Counted from the first letter of the stretch, positions 44,939 through 55,600 are shown. The stretch: 64,000 nucleotides of DNA from an uncultured Pseudomonadota bacterium (GCA_913061235.1 CAJXTB010000019.1:62001-126000), one strand, 5' to 3'. Numbers and translations: made by a program. Notes: generated by a model from the sequence alone, not told the origin.

Positions 44939-46855
44939 CTACTGAACGGCGTCGATGCAGCTTCCATCCACGTCTTCGCTACAAAACCCTGACGGGCAGT
45001 CCGTGGCTTCGTCGCAAGAAACGGCGGCGTCGCAGGCCTCACATTCAGCCGTCCGTGCCGGGTAGCGCACCACGACAGTACCGATGCCACCGGCACCTCC
45101 CCGACCACCGTTCGCCGCCGCATAGCTCCCGTTGCCGCCGTTTCCGGTACCTCGGCCGCCGGTCTGTCCGTCCGTCGCCGACCCAATGGAGCCATTGCCT
45201 CCCCGCGCATACTCGGCGTCCGCTCCAGTCAGGTCAAAGGACAGCCCCGCGCCGCCGAGCCCACCGTTGACGGGACAGCCCTGTGGACTGCCGCAGCCGG
45301 GAGCGGCAACCTGGTCTTGGCCGACCCCTGCAGCACCGCCACCGCCCGCCGCCCAGTTTGAGTACCGTTGGGTTCCCCCGGCGTTGCCCTGTCCGGCGAT
45401 TCCGGCGGCTCCTGCCATGAAACCGTAGCCCTGGTAGCCAGCTCCGCCCCCAGAGCCTCCGCTCGCCGGCGCTCCGCTGCCACGACCCGCACCGCCCGCA
45501 CCGCCGCCGACAACCGTCACGCCATTAAAGGTGGAGTTCCCCCCGTTGGAGCCCCGAGTGCTCGCCACTCCAGCAGCGCCGCCGCCGCCGACCGTGAGTG
45601 CGTACGGAACGCCCTGGAGCGCAGAAAACGAAGGTAGATAGTTCAGTCCACCGGCACCGCCACCACCGCCGCCGCCAGAGCTGCGGACACTTCCGCCTGC
45701 GCCGCCGCCACCGGCAACGACCAAGACGTCCACTGAGGAGTCAGGGACGGGGAGAGTGAAGGAATAAGAACCGGAATCAGCAAAGGTCTGCACTTCGTAG
45801 GAGACGCCATCACTGACCGTACAGGTCAGCACCGCACCCCAGGCCTCCGGCGCACCGTCAAAGCAGACGGACGTGCCACAGCTACCGTCCTCACCCAGAC
45901 CACAGAAGCCTGAGAGGCAGTCAGTGACGGTGTCACAGGTGATGTCAATCGCGCACTTTGTACACTCCGGGCCGCCACAGTCCACACCCGTCTCGTCGCC
46001 ATTGAGTGTGCCGTCGTCGCAGGTCGAGGCACAGGTCCCGTCTGTGTCGCACACACCACTCGCGCAGTCTTCCGGTCCGTCGCACACCGCGCAGCTACCG
46101 TCCGCAGGGAAGGTCTCGTTGCGGCGAATGACCTGTCCGGCGTCCACCACAGCGCCCTCACAGACACTCGCCCCCGCACGAATACGGGCGCCCGCACCAA
46201 TGTCAGAGCGACGCTCCACCGTTGCAGACCGTCCCACTCGCGCAGACTCGCCAAGACGCACTTCGTCACCCAACACAGCGCCGCTGTTGACCCGCACGTC
46301 TGCGTCCAGCTCCGCTTCCGCTCCAACGCTCACACCAGGTCCCAGGTAGCCCGCAACCGAGGCCCCCTCGCCCACCGTTACCCACCGGGCAACGCGCGAC
46401 GCCGGTGCCACAGAGACATGGTCAGCGACAAGCGAATGGGAGCCCACCGCTGCCCCCTCGCCAATGCGAACGCCGTCTCCAGCAACCACGCCGACACCCA
46501 CAACAACATTGTCAGCAACGCTCAGATCCCGCCCAGCAGACACCTGGGGAAAGAAGCTGACACCTCCGCCGATGGACGCGTCGAAGCCAATGCTTGTTCG
46601 TCGCCCGAACACCGTGTCCACGCCAACCCGCACCGGTTGTGTCCCGACCTCACGACCCGCGACCGTGGACCGGCCTGCAAACACAACCCCCGCCTCGACC
46701 TGTAGGTACGGTCCAAGGTCCACTCCGCTGCCGATAGCGACATCCGACGCCAGAACGACCGACGGGTCGACACAGGCGTCTGGCCACAGCTCATCACAGG
46801 GGTGGGCGGCTGCGACGGACGAAGACAATGTCAATAGGACAAGAATGCAGCGCAC
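44939..46855 (-). CDS. Secreted protein with hexapeptide-like repeats and a glycine-rich domain
   Basis: 638 residues. GTG 46855 has GGAG 5 bases upstream and starts a signal peptide (RCILVLLTLSSSVAAA); a frame start at 46897 lacks a ribosome site. Residues about 30-260 repeat a pattern like VSVGAEAELDADVRV and IGEGAAVGSHSLV, as in left-handed beta-helices. Two Cys/Asp-rich modules (about 260-335) precede a PF21722-like glycine-rich region (about 355-600) holding many GGGGAGG runs, and a Cys-rich end. Left-handed helices are normally cytoplasmic acyltransferases, so an exported one is unusual. Paralogous in layout to 48050-49648. Confidence 0.75.
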   Translation of the reverse strand: MRCILVLLTLSSSVAAAHPCDELWPDACVDPSVVLASDVAIGSGVDLGPYLQVEAGVVFAGRSTVAGREVGTQPVRVGVDTVFGRRTSIGFDASIGGGVSFFPQVSAGRDLSVADNVVVGVGVVAGDGVRIGEGAAVGSHSLVADHVSVAPASRVARWVTVGEGASVAGYLGPGVSVGAEAELDADVRVNSGAVLGDEVRLGESARVGRSATVERRSDIGAGARIRAGASVCEGAVVDAGQVIRRNETFPADGSCAVCDGPEDCASGVCDTDGTCASTCDDGTLNGDETGVDCGGPECTKCAIDITCDTVTDCLSGFCGLGEDGSCGTSVCFDGAPEAWGAVLTCTVSDGVSYEVQTFADSGSYSFTLPVPDSSVDVLVVAGGGGAGGSVRSSGGGGGGGAGGLNYLPSFSALQGVPYALTVGGGGAAGVASTRGSNGGNSTFNGVTVVGGGAGGAGRGSGAPASGGSGGGAGYQGYGFMAGAAGIAGQGNAGGTQRYSNWAAGGGGAAGVGQDQVAAPGCGSPQGCPVNGGLGGAGLSFDLTGADAEYARGGNGSIGSATDGQTGGRGTGNGGNGSYAAANGGRGGAGGIGTVVVRYPARTAECEACDAAVSCDEATDCPSGFCSEDVDGSCIDAVQ

Positions 46856-47101
46856 ACAGGCTCCCGAAGTGACTGGCAAGGTAGCGCAAGGATCCACGTA
46901 CAGTCCAGCGTGAACGTCTTGGTGAGACCCCTGCCAGAACGGGCGCCCGCCGAAGCATACGACACGTCATCCTCCACGTTGAACGGTGCGTACGGATTCG
47001 ACCACTGGCGCGACATCCGGCTAGAGACTGGCTTTTTGGCAACCTGAACAACTATGCAGGCCCTCGGCCACCCAGACGCGACTTCAACGCAAGGACCCTT
47101 C

Positions 47102-47989
47102 ATGCGCTTTCAGACCACAGCAATGCTCTTCGCCCTCTCGTTCATCTCCATGGGATTCATCTGTGGCGGAAACAACAACGACGACGACGACAACGACGGT
47201 GAGGGCACCCAAGCGGACATTCCGGACGGGCCTGACGGAACGGATGGGACCGATGTGACAACCGCTGGGCCCGCGCTCAACCCAACAGCCGCGAGCGTCT
47301 CCGGCGTGTTCGGCTGGGATGCTAGAACAGGCCAAATTCGGGAATACACCGCAGACGGCACCGTTGTACAACCACAGGTCGTTCTGCAACTTCGCAATGA
47401 TTTGGGTGAGAGCTGCGCATTCATCTGGCGGCAGACCACCCGAACCGAAGAGGCCGACTGGGTCAATTCCGCCGGCTCTGATGTCTACGGCGGCTTCACT
47501 CCAGCGTCCGGTAGTGCATCGGTTGTCGAAACCGACTGCGACGAGTGGTCGTGGAGCGACAACACGTACGGCGGTACGGAAGACTTCATTGAGCGTATCT
47601 CTGACGCCGGCATTGGCATCGCGGTGTCTGAGCTAAACAACAACGACGCACCAGTGGCCGACGAGCTCGAAAACCAAGTCATTCAACAACTCGGTCAATC
47701 CGCATGGAACAACGACTGGGCACCGTTCGTTGTCGGCGGCGGGTTTTACGCGGATATGAATGACGGCCAGGGCGGTCAATACCTGGGCCTGGACTACAGC
47801 TTCGGTGCCGAGGTCGATGCAGACTTCGCCATTGAGTTCGATGACGCAAACTTCAACGGAGTTCAGGAGGAGGGTGAAGCCGACGTGCTCATCCCGGTCT
47901 CGTCCTACAACGGCTCGACTCTGCCCACGGGTGTCTACTTGATTCAGCCGTACTACGAGATCTCCGCAGAGTTTATCGAGCTGCCATAG
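47102..47989 (+). CDS. Hypothetical lipoprotein with Asn/Asp repeat
   Basis: 295 residues. ATG 47102 has AAGGA 6 bases upstream; the signal ends in FISMGFIC (Cys21). Directly behind it is a run of Asn and Asp (about NNNDDDDND) from AAC/GAC triplets, a spacer that may bind calcium, then an acidic beta-rich domain with one Cys pair. Its overall composition suits a surface protein. No domain recognised. Confidence 0.7.
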   Translation: MRFQTTAMLFALSFISMGFICGGNNNDDDDNDGEGTQADIPDGPDGTDGTDVTTAGPALNPTAASVSGVFGWDARTGQIREYTADGTVVQPQVVLQLRNDLGESCAFIWRQTTRTEEADWVNSAGSDVYGGFTPASGSASVVETDCDEWSWSDNTYGGTEDFIERISDAGIGIAVSELNNNDAPVADELENQVIQQLGQSAWNNDWAPFVVGGGFYADMNDGQGGQYLGLDYSFGAEVDADFAIEFDDANFNGVQEEGEADVLIPVSSYNGSTLPTGVYLIQPYYEISAEFIELP

Positions 47990-48012
47990 TTCTGCTCAGC
48001 GCACGGAGCGGT

Positions 48013-48043
48013 GCAGACCGCGGGTCAGTGGACCCCGGTCTGC
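48013..48043. terminator. Hairpin between convergent genes
   Basis: GCAGACCG plus GGGTC pairs with GACCC plus CGGTCTGC, with a single bulged C (48021) and a four-base loop. It lies between stops at 47989 and 48050, so it can serve both strands. There is no T run. Confidence 0.55.
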
Positions 48044-48049
48044 CTCCAG

Positions 48050-49648
48050 TCAGCGCACCCAGATCTGCCCACGCGTTCGAATCAACGTGCCACCAATCGC
48101 CGCACCCGCACTCACCCGCCACGGCGACTCGGCAAGCCCTCCCGCGCTGGTGTTGTAGTACGCGCTCGCACCAAAGCCGATGGCGTCATTGAGGGTATAG
48201 ATGTTGGCCTCGTTGTTCAGTCCTAGGCCAAACCGGACCCGGGCGCGGTAGTTGGACAGGTCGTCATCCATGTTGATGGCAGAGTCGACGTAGTTGTTGG
48301 AGGTGCTGCTCTCACCCGGCGGGCGTCCCCACATGGACTGCCACTGAAGGCGCTCGGCGCGGCTCTCGGTGAAGTAGTAGCCGCGACTGTTCTCTCGGCT
48401 ACCCACTGGCGTGTTGGCAAACATGTCGAGAAGCGTGCGGGAGTTCGGCAGCGCATAGGTCTTGCACCCATACGCAGCAGTGGAGACGTTGCGTAGGCAG
48501 CCGCGAATCTCGCTGCCAACCACCTGATTGAAGGCTGGGTACTTGGCATCCAGGTCAGCAAGCGGGTCGAGGCTGTCGGCGTTGAGCGTGGTCTCGTTCG
48601 TCCAGTGGGCCGACAAGAATGTGAACGTGTTGCCCGACGCCGCGACGCGAAGGGCCAGCGTCCAACCGCCACCGGTCATGTCGCACGTCGCATCGAAGGG
48701 CGCGCCGGATGTGGCCAAGCGGTACACGCCATCGCCGGTGTCCCCGATGTACGTCTCGCTCGGATTGCTCGCTTGCAAGTAGGCCAAACAGGACGACGCG
48801 ACCGTTCCATCCGACCAGGTGCGCGTGCCTTCGACCAACACAATGCTCTTGCGTGGCGTGCCCAAGACGGCTCCACGCGGCAGATAGCCACCCTCGGGTA
48901 GGTCCGTGTATACGGTGGCCTCGCCACGCACGACGCCGTCCAAGCCGACGGTTCCAGCAGGGCCAATGACAGCATCTCGCCCAACGCGGACATTGTCTGC
49001 CAAGGTGGCAGAGTCGCCCACCTGTGCGCCACGTCGCACGCGAACCCGGGTGCCGATCACGACGTCGTTCCCCACGTCCACAAGCGGCGACAGCACGGTA
49101 TCAGCGCCAATAGTTGTGTCCGAGCCAACCTGTACCAAGCGCCCGAGTACCGCACCGTCGCCGACCTGGCTGTTCTCACCCACCTGCACAAACGGTCCGA
49201 GCACGACGTTGTCGCCCACGAGCACACCCGCATCCAGCGTAGCGGCAAGCCCGATAGCCACGCCATTTCCGAGGATAACGTCCTGTGCGAGCACGCTCTG
49301 CGCGCTGATGACAGACTCAGCGCCAATGACAGCATTCGGGCCAATGGTCACAGCACGTCCGATGACGGCACCATCTTCGACCACGCCACCTCCGGAAACG
49401 ACCGAACGGGCCCCGATATAGGCGCCACGGAACACTGTGGAAGGGTCGACGGTGGCCGTCGGGTGAGCGCAGGCATCGCCGAGTCCGTCCCCGTCGGTGT
49501 CCGTCTGGTCGGGGTCCGGGACGGTGATACACACGTCAGTTCCGTCCAGAACGCCGTCAGCGTCTGCGTCTCCTGGGTTGGCCTGTGCACCGGATAGGCC
49601 GGTCATCAACAAAAGAGCGAGGGTGCTGAGAGTCGGGCGCGTGGTCAT
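48050..49648 (-). CDS. Secreted protein with hexapeptide-like repeats and a fibrinogen-like C-terminus
   Basis: 532 residues. ATG 49648 has GGAGG 5 bases upstream; signal peptide LSTLALLLMTGLSGAQA. Residues about 30-60 contain DADADGVLDGTDVC and DTDGDGLGDAC, thrombospondin type 3 / calcium-like repeats. About 65-250 is a hexapeptide-type beta-helix (IGRAVTIGPNAVIGAESV). The C-terminal 240 residues resemble fibrinogen-related domains (GGGWTLALRV...). It shares the signal-Asp repeats-beta-helix layout with the gene at 44939. Likely a surface adhesin or lectin-like protein; that is inference. Confidence 0.75.
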   Translation of the reverse strand: MTTRPTLSTLALLLMTGLSGAQANPGDADADGVLDGTDVCITVPDPDQTDTDGDGLGDACAHPTATVDPSTVFRGAYIGARSVVSGGGVVEDGAVIGRAVTIGPNAVIGAESVISAQSVLAQDVILGNGVAIGLAATLDAGVLVGDNVVLGPFVQVGENSQVGDGAVLGRLVQVGSDTTIGADTVLSPLVDVGNDVVIGTRVRVRRGAQVGDSATLADNVRVGRDAVIGPAGTVGLDGVVRGEATVYTDLPEGGYLPRGAVLGTPRKSIVLVEGTRTWSDGTVASSCLAYLQASNPSETYIGDTGDGVYRLATSGAPFDATCDMTGGGWTLALRVAASGNTFTFLSAHWTNETTLNADSLDPLADLDAKYPAFNQVVGSEIRGCLRNVSTAAYGCKTYALPNSRTLLDMFANTPVGSRENSRGYYFTESRAERLQWQSMWGRPPGESSTSNNYVDSAINMDDDLSNYRARVRFGLGLNNEANIYTLNDAIGFGASAYYNTSAGGLAESPWRVSAGAAIGGTLIRTRGQIWVR

Positions 49649-49729
49649 GCAGACCTCCAACACGAACATAGCGCAGGACACTACGACGCCGGAATGTACC
49701 TAGGGAACAGAAACGAACACAACCGCTAC

Positions 49730-50317
49730 TCAGGCTGAAGCCGGTTCCTCGTCAGGAAGATCCGCGTACAGGTCGTCTAGGGCCACGTGAATCCCCATGT
49801 TCTCGATGACGAGAGCCTGTCCGGGACCAAATACGCGAAGCGTCCACGTACCGTCGTGCTGCCTTGAGAACAGCTCCACGCGCGTCACGTTGGTGCTGAC
49901 CAAGACGTAGTGCTCCAGCGTCTCAATGCTTCGGTAGTGGTCGAACTTGTCGCCGCGGTCGTAGCCTTCGGTGCTTGGTGAGAGCACTTCTGCGAGAAGC
50001 CGTGGATTAGTCATGGCGTGTGGGTCGTTCGGATGCCGAACCAAAGGCCCACAAACCACCGACAGGTCCGGGTAACTGGCGAAGTCCAGCTCCCTCGACC
50101 GAACCTTGCCGTCGGAATCGTACACATCGCACGAACCTGAATCGCCAAGACAGCCTTGAACACGGTACGAGAATTTAGCCTTCAGTCGAGAATGGCGCAG
50201 TGTGCCACCAGACATGGCCACCGCAACGCCCTCCAGAAACTCATGTCGAACGCCAGTCGAGGCTTCAAGGTCCAGGTAGTCTTGGTAGGAAAGCAGCTTG
50301 TGCGCAGGTCGAGCCAT
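49730..50317 (-). CDS. Uma2 family endonuclease (DUF820)
   Basis: 195 residues of the restriction-endonuclease-like Uma2 family: YLDLEASTGVRHEFLEGVAVAMSGG at the start, RELDFASYPDLSVVCG with the catalytic Asp, LLAEVLSPSTEGYDRGDKFDHYR with the Glu/Lys core. Function is unknown although it is common in cyanobacteria and myxobacteria. It is convergent with neither neighbour; it diverges from the AIM24 cluster, with 107 bases between starts. Confidence 0.85.
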   Translation of the reverse strand: MARPAHKLLSYQDYLDLEASTGVRHEFLEGVAVAMSGGTLRHSRLKAKFSYRVQGCLGDSGSCDVYDSDGKVRSRELDFASYPDLSVVCGPLVRHPNDPHAMTNPRLLAEVLSPSTEGYDRGDKFDHYRSIETLEHYVLVSTNVTRVELFSRQHDGTWTLRVFGPGQALVIENMGIHVALDDLYADLPDEEPASA

Positions 50318-50424
50318 GTGAACAGTCTACGCCTTGCATCGCTCCTGGGCAACGCCAATCCCCACACCACTCGATTGACTTTCGCCCTGCCACAGTCCAC
50401 TCTGCGCTCCCGCATGAGGTGGAA

Positions 50425-51120
50425 ATGAACATTGAGATAACAGCCCGTCCGTCCTACGGTATGGCGACAGTCACCCTGGACAAAGGCGAGAAAATCATCG
50501 CTGAGTCCGGCTCCATGGTGGCCATGACCAGCAAACTGGAGGTCGACACGGCCTTCAACGGCACCGGAAAGGGTGGGTTCATGGACTGGATCCAGGCCGC
50601 CTTCACCGGTCTGATGCGCAAGTGGTTCGCTGGCGAGTCGTTGTTCGTCAACCACTTCACCGCCAAAGAAGACGGCGAGCAGGTCATGCTTGCACCGACT
50701 CTGGTCGGAGACGTCGAGCACGTAAGTCTAGACGGCGAACGGCGCGTCACCGTTCAGGCGTCTAGCTACCTGGCGTCCACAACCGGCATTGATGTCGACC
50801 TCATCTGGGGCGGCTTTGCCATGCTCTTCGGTGGCGAAGGCGCATTCTTCCTGCGCTGTCGTGGAACCGGAGATGTCCTCATCAACGCCTACGGTGCCAT
50901 CACCAAGGTTCAGATTGACGGCAAATACCGAGTAGATACCGGCCATGTCGTCGCGTTTGAGGGCGACCTGAAGTACGCCATCAAGCGAGCCGGTGGCCTC
51001 AAGAGCACGTTGTTCAGCGGCGAAGGCCTGGTGATGGAATTCACCGGTACAGGCACGCTGTGGATGCAGACCCGAAACCTGTCGTCCTTCCTGGGCTGGC
51101 TCACTCCCTTCTTCCGCTGA
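50425..51120 (+). CDS. AIM24 family protein (first of three)
   Basis: 231 residues. Beta-barrel-like AIM24/TIGR00266 protein: SGSMVAMTSKLEV, MLFGGEGAFFLRCRGTGDVLINAYGAI, FSGEGLVMEFTGTGTLWMQTRN. The start ATG 50425 is preceded by GAGGTGG. Homologues are proposed lipid or membrane-associated proteins of unclear role (mitochondrial biogenesis in yeast). It starts the cluster of three. Confidence 0.88.
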   Translation: MNIEITARPSYGMATVTLDKGEKIIAESGSMVAMTSKLEVDTAFNGTGKGGFMDWIQAAFTGLMRKWFAGESLFVNHFTAKEDGEQVMLAPTLVGDVEHVSLDGERRVTVQASSYLASTTGIDVDLIWGGFAMLFGGEGAFFLRCRGTGDVLINAYGAITKVQIDGKYRVDTGHVVAFEGDLKYAIKRAGGLKSTLFSGEGLVMEFTGTGTLWMQTRNLSSFLGWLTPFFR

Positions 51121-51128
51121 GGCATGCC

Positions 51129-51824
51129 ATGAGAATCGAAATTCAATACCGGCCGGCTTACGCGTTGGCCATCGCGCACATTGAACCTGGAGATACCATC
51201 CTTGCAGAGGGTGGCGCCATGGTATCCATGAGCAGTAATGTCAAGATGGAGACGTCTGCCGGAAAGAAGGGCGACGGCATGTTGGGCGGGCTCATGAAGG
51301 GCCTCAAGCGCATGGTCGCTGGCGAGTCCTTCTTCCAGAACCGCTTCACCGCCGAAGGCAGCGAGGGTCATGTGACCTTCGCACCCACACCCGTTGGCGA
51401 CATCGCGGTGTACGACCTGGCGGAAGAGCTCGACCTGTACATGCAGAGCACCGCATTCTTGTGCTCGGATGACACCATCACCACCTCTGCCAAGTGGGGA
51501 GGCGCCAAGACCTTCTTCGGTGGCGAGGGCCTGGTCATGCTCAAAGCAACCGGCGCCGGTCCCATCGTCTTCAACTCCTTTGGTGGAATCCAAGAGATTG
51601 ATGTGGATGGTGAGTTCATTGTGGACACCGGACACATCGTCGCCTTCGAGAGCTCCTTGACCTTCAAGGTCAGCCGCTTCGGTGGTGGCTGGAAGGCGTT
51701 CATCTTCGGGGGTGAAGGCTTGGTGTGTCGCTTCACCGGCAGCGGAAAGCTGTGGATTCAGACGCGAAACATGAACGAGTTCGGCAAATTGTTGGGCCAG
51801 AAACTTCCGCCGCGGAGCAGCTAA
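51129..51824 (+). CDS. AIM24 family protein (second of three)
   Basis: 231 residues, starting 8 bases after the previous stop with GAGG upstream. It keeps GGAMVSMSSNVKME, FGGEGLVMLKATGAGPIV and the RFTGSGKLWIQTRN end. Similarity in pattern to its neighbours indicates tandem duplication followed by divergence. The three probably form a hetero-oligomer. Confidence 0.88.
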   Translation: MRIEIQYRPAYALAIAHIEPGDTILAEGGAMVSMSSNVKMETSAGKKGDGMLGGLMKGLKRMVAGESFFQNRFTAEGSEGHVTFAPTPVGDIAVYDLAEELDLYMQSTAFLCSDDTITTSAKWGGAKTFFGGEGLVMLKATGAGPIVFNSFGGIQEIDVDGEFIVDTGHIVAFESSLTFKVSRFGGGWKAFIFGGEGLVCRFTGSGKLWIQTRNMNEFGKLLGQKLPPRSS

Positions 51825-51828
51825 ACCC

Positions 51829-52503
51829 ATGAAACACTCTATTGAAAACAAGCCAGACTACGCATCCCTGCACGTCATCTTGGACAGCGGCGAAGCTGTT
51901 GTGACCGAGGCCGGCGCCATGATGGGCATGCACCCTGACCTCAAGATGAGCACGAACATGAAGGGTGGCCTGTTGGGCGCCGCCAAGCGCGCTCTCGGCG
52001 GCGAGAGCGTGTTCCTGAACACGTACACTGCTACGGGTGACGGACAGCGCCTAGACGTCGCTCCAAGCGCTCCAGGCGACATGATTCATCTGGCCCTCGA
52101 CGGCAGCATGGGCATCATGGTCCAGCGCGGTTCGTACTGCGCCAGCACACCCGGCATTGAAGTGAACAGCAAGTGGGGAGGCGCAAAGGCCTTCTTCGGC
52201 GGTGAAGCCGTCATCATGCTCAAGTGCACGGGTTCGGGTGACCTGTGGTTGTCCAGCTACGGCGCGATTCACGAAGTCGACATTGAAGGCAGCTACACGG
52301 TCGACACCAGCCACATTGTGGCGTTCGAGGAGACCGTGGACTTCACCATTGGCAAGACCGGCGGCATGAAGAGCTTGTTCCTGTCCAAAGAAGGACTGGT
52401 CTGCAAGTTCACCGGCCACGGAAAGGTCTGGATTCAGACGCGCAATGCTCCAGCATTGGCCAGCTTCCTGCATCCATTCCGGCGTGTTCAGAAGAAGAGC
52501 TAG
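51829..52503 (+). CDS. AIM24 family protein (third of three)
   Basis: 224 residues, starting 4 bases after the previous stop. Shares AGAMMGMHPDLKMS, FFGGEAVIMLKCTGSGDLWLSSYG and KFTGHGKVWIQTRN with the first two. It ends the operon; a hairpin follows. Confidence 0.88.
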   Translation: MKHSIENKPDYASLHVILDSGEAVVTEAGAMMGMHPDLKMSTNMKGGLLGAAKRALGGESVFLNTYTATGDGQRLDVAPSAPGDMIHLALDGSMGIMVQRGSYCASTPGIEVNSKWGGAKAFFGGEAVIMLKCTGSGDLWLSSYGAIHEVDIEGSYTVDTSHIVAFEETVDFTIGKTGGMKSLFLSKEGLVCKFTGHGKVWIQTRNAPALASFLHPFRRVQKKS

Positions 52504-52509
52504 TCGTCT

Positions 52510-52531
52510 GCGCGCCCCACTCGGGGCGCGC
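52510..52531 (+). terminator. GC-rich hairpin after the AIM24 operon
   Basis: GCGCGCCCC (52510-52518), loop ACTC, GGGGCGCGC (52523-52531): perfect 9-base stem. A T run is missing, so termination strength is uncertain. Confidence 0.65.
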
Positions 52532-52619
52532 TGATGTCTCATCAACCAATCTGAAAAACGTATTCATGTACACTGCCGGCTCAACTAAATGACGCCAACC
52601 CTTGCGCTCGTGAACATGC

Positions 52620-55600
52620 ATGAACCCGATCCTCGCCCTCGACTCCACACGCTTCGACAACGCGGTTCTGCTCGGTAGTGGCGCGACCAGCCGCGTATAC
52701 CGGGCGGACGATACGCTCTTGGGCTTTCCGGTCGCCGTAAAAGTGCTCGATGACAGGGACAGTGGTCCCCTATTTCGACGTGAGTTCTCGTTGATTGCCG
52801 GAATCAATCATCCGGGAGTCACCCGGGTTTATGACTACGTTCGACGCGCCAGCAGTCACGCCATTGTGATGGACCTACACGACGGCCCGAGCCTCGATGT
52901 GTTCGAGGGCACAGGAGACTGGGACGACGATGCGTGGTTGTCTTTTGCGGACTTGTTGATTCAGGCCATCGGACACCTGCACGACAACAACGTTCTCCAC
53001 GGCGATATCAAGCCCGCAAACATCTGCATTTCAACAGGAGGCAAGCCCATCTTAGTGGACCTGGGACATGCTGTTCGTCCTGGCATTCGACTGCCGTGGG
53101 TAGGCATCACTCCCGCGTTCGCACCCCCAGAGAGCCTCATCGAAGCCTCTCCAACGTTCGCATGGGACGGTTGGGCTCTGGGCGTCACCTTGCACTGGCT
53201 GACTACCGGTTCCCTTCCCCTAGGCTCAAAGCGCCTTGACCACCCGTTGGGGCTCCTCATCGAGGGCTTGCTGCGGCGGGACCCCAAGCAGCGCTTAAGC
53301 ATCCAGCATCTTGCAAAAAACACGCTTTCAGACCTTCGAGGCGGCGCGCCGTCCACGGCCATGCCACCGCCGAAGCTTGCCGATCGGAACGGTCTGCCGG
53401 ACATTCAGGTCATCACATCCCTGGGTCCAATCCAGGCTACGCACAGTCTGCTACAAGCGCTACGCGCGCAGGGCTTACAACCGGTTCATGTCCTGTGCCC
53501 GCCGGGTCGCTTGATGCCCTACGAGGGGCTGGAAGAGCTCGCGGAGTATGCGGCGGCACGGTGCACTCCCTCCGATCAGAGCGCCCTCGCGCGCTTCTTT
53601 CCGTCCGTCGCTGCCAGAACGGGTCACACCGGAAATCCCGACCGAGCGGCGTGCGTCGGGGCACTCGGGCGGGGACTCCAGGCCCTGGGTCCCGTTGTGT
53701 TTCAAGGGGCTGATGACTTGGCGTCCACGAGCGGCACGCTCTTGGGAGACGCCCTGGTATCCGCCTACCAGGACGGCTTGTCTCCACAGCTCTTTGTCGT
53801 TGGCACACGTATCGAGAGCGCCTTTATCCAGGCTATTCGCGACGCCGTGGCAGCTACCCCCATGGTCGTTGAGCATCAGGTGTCCGACCGGCAAGACATT
53901 ACGAAATCACCCGTTCCATTCCAGAACAGCCCAACGGGAGTCGATGCGCTGCTCGGAGTCCTCAGCATCTGCCCATCTCCCATTCCACTCGGAACCCTGG
54001 TTCGCGCATCCGAGTTGCCGCAGACGCAGTTGGCGGCCGCCCTCAGCTTCCTACGCAGCCAGCAGTGCGTGGAGTGGTCCGTCCGGGGCGAGGGACTCTC
54101 GATCTCACTAAAGCCACGAGTGGTCCTGCCCACCACGGCAGTCCTCAAGACACCTCAGGCGACCCATAGCGCTCTTGCGGACCATCTTGTCGAACCTGCA
54201 CAACGCGCACATCACCTACACGCCGCCGGGCGGTCTAGCGAGGCAGAGGACGAGCTCACAACCGCCGCAACCGCCGCGGCACCGCACCCGAGCCGCGTTC
54301 GGTCATTGCTCTTGCAACTCGAGCACGTGCGGCCATTGACGGCGAACGAAGTCCAGCGTCTCGCAGATGCCAACTACGCTACGCGGCGTGCCCGGGAAGC
54401 GGCAGTTCGGTACCTGGCCCTCGCTGAGGACATGTCCGGAGCCCGCCAAGTCAGCCTCAGACGTCGGGCGGCGGGCCTTCTTCTGGCAGCGGCGTTCGAA
54501 TCAGACGGACTTCCCGTCATGGAATCCCTCTTAGACAACGTCTCGGGCTGGCTTCCGAAGCGCTTCCTGGCACAGATCGCTCGGCTCATCTGGTCCCATC
54601 ACAGCGGCGACCACAAGCTCCGAGTGCAGTTCGATGCTGCCCCAATGCCAGAGTCCGAGGCGGAGCAACTGCAAACACTGTTCGACGCCGCAGTCGGCGT
54701 GTCCATGTGGCGTCCGTTTCGCTCAGCAACCCTGCAAGCCGAGCTACTTCACCGTTCGCTCAAGTATTCCCCGTCGGTTCACTTGGTTCAAGCCCTCGCC
54801 GTGCACCTCGTCCAGACGTCGGGGTGGCGGTATGACATCGCGAAGTGCGAGCAGATCGGCCGCGTCATCGACGATGTCTCTGTGCACGTCGGCAGCTCCG
54901 AAGCCAAACAGTTTGCGCACCTCGCAACGGCGGGTGCCGCCTGGATGAATGCGCGCCCGATGGAGATTCGAAACCACGTCCAGAACGCAGCCGTATCCAT
55001 CGACGAAACCGGTAATCCCCATCCGTGGCTCCGCAGCACGGTCGGTATTCTTGAGACGGTGGCCTTGGCACGAACCGGACGGTTCTCTGAGCTCCGTCAG
55101 ACAGTACCGCGCCACCTCGCAGACGCCACTTCCCGTCAAGACCGGTATTCTGCGTGTCAGGTCCGCATTCACGGCGGTGTCTGGGTCGATCTGTGCGAAG
55201 ACCACATCGAAGCTGCGCGCTCTAATGTAGACGTCGCACTCGTTCCCTGGGCGTCGCTAGGCGTGACCATCTTGACCTTCTTCGCCCTACTCCGGCACAT
55301 CGACATCGACTTGTACACCGGCGATGCCCAACGAGCCTGGGACCGCCTGTCTCGCGCCCGGCGTCAACTGTCCATGAAGCCCATGTTCTCGCTCGATGCC
55401 CACCGTATGCTTGCCGACATCGCACAAGCGCGGATCTGTTCCGCCCTCATTCAATCGGGTCACACCAAGGCAAACCGAAGGGCTAACAAGACTATTCGCC
55501 AGCTCGGTAGATGGCCAGCCAAATGGGTTCGCGCCCACCGCTGCGCCTTATCGGCGGCGGCAGCAGACGCGGGTCCGGACCAAGCCACGTATGCGACAGA

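Noticed and set aside
45090-45720. Glycine-codon repeats that could look like a tandem DNA repeat or CRISPR
   Set aside because: Units are irregular and encode the glycine-rich domain of the protein at 44939; no conserved repeat-spacer pattern.
47170-47205. AAC/GAC triplet run that could be a microsatellite
   Set aside because: Short and in frame with an Asn/Asp linker of a lipoprotein; no sign of phase variation.
53311-53900. Walker A (P-loop) of an AAA/STAND ATPase behind the kinase domain
   Set aside because: Looked for GxxxxGK[ST] after residue 240 of the kinase and saw none, so an ATPase is not claimed.
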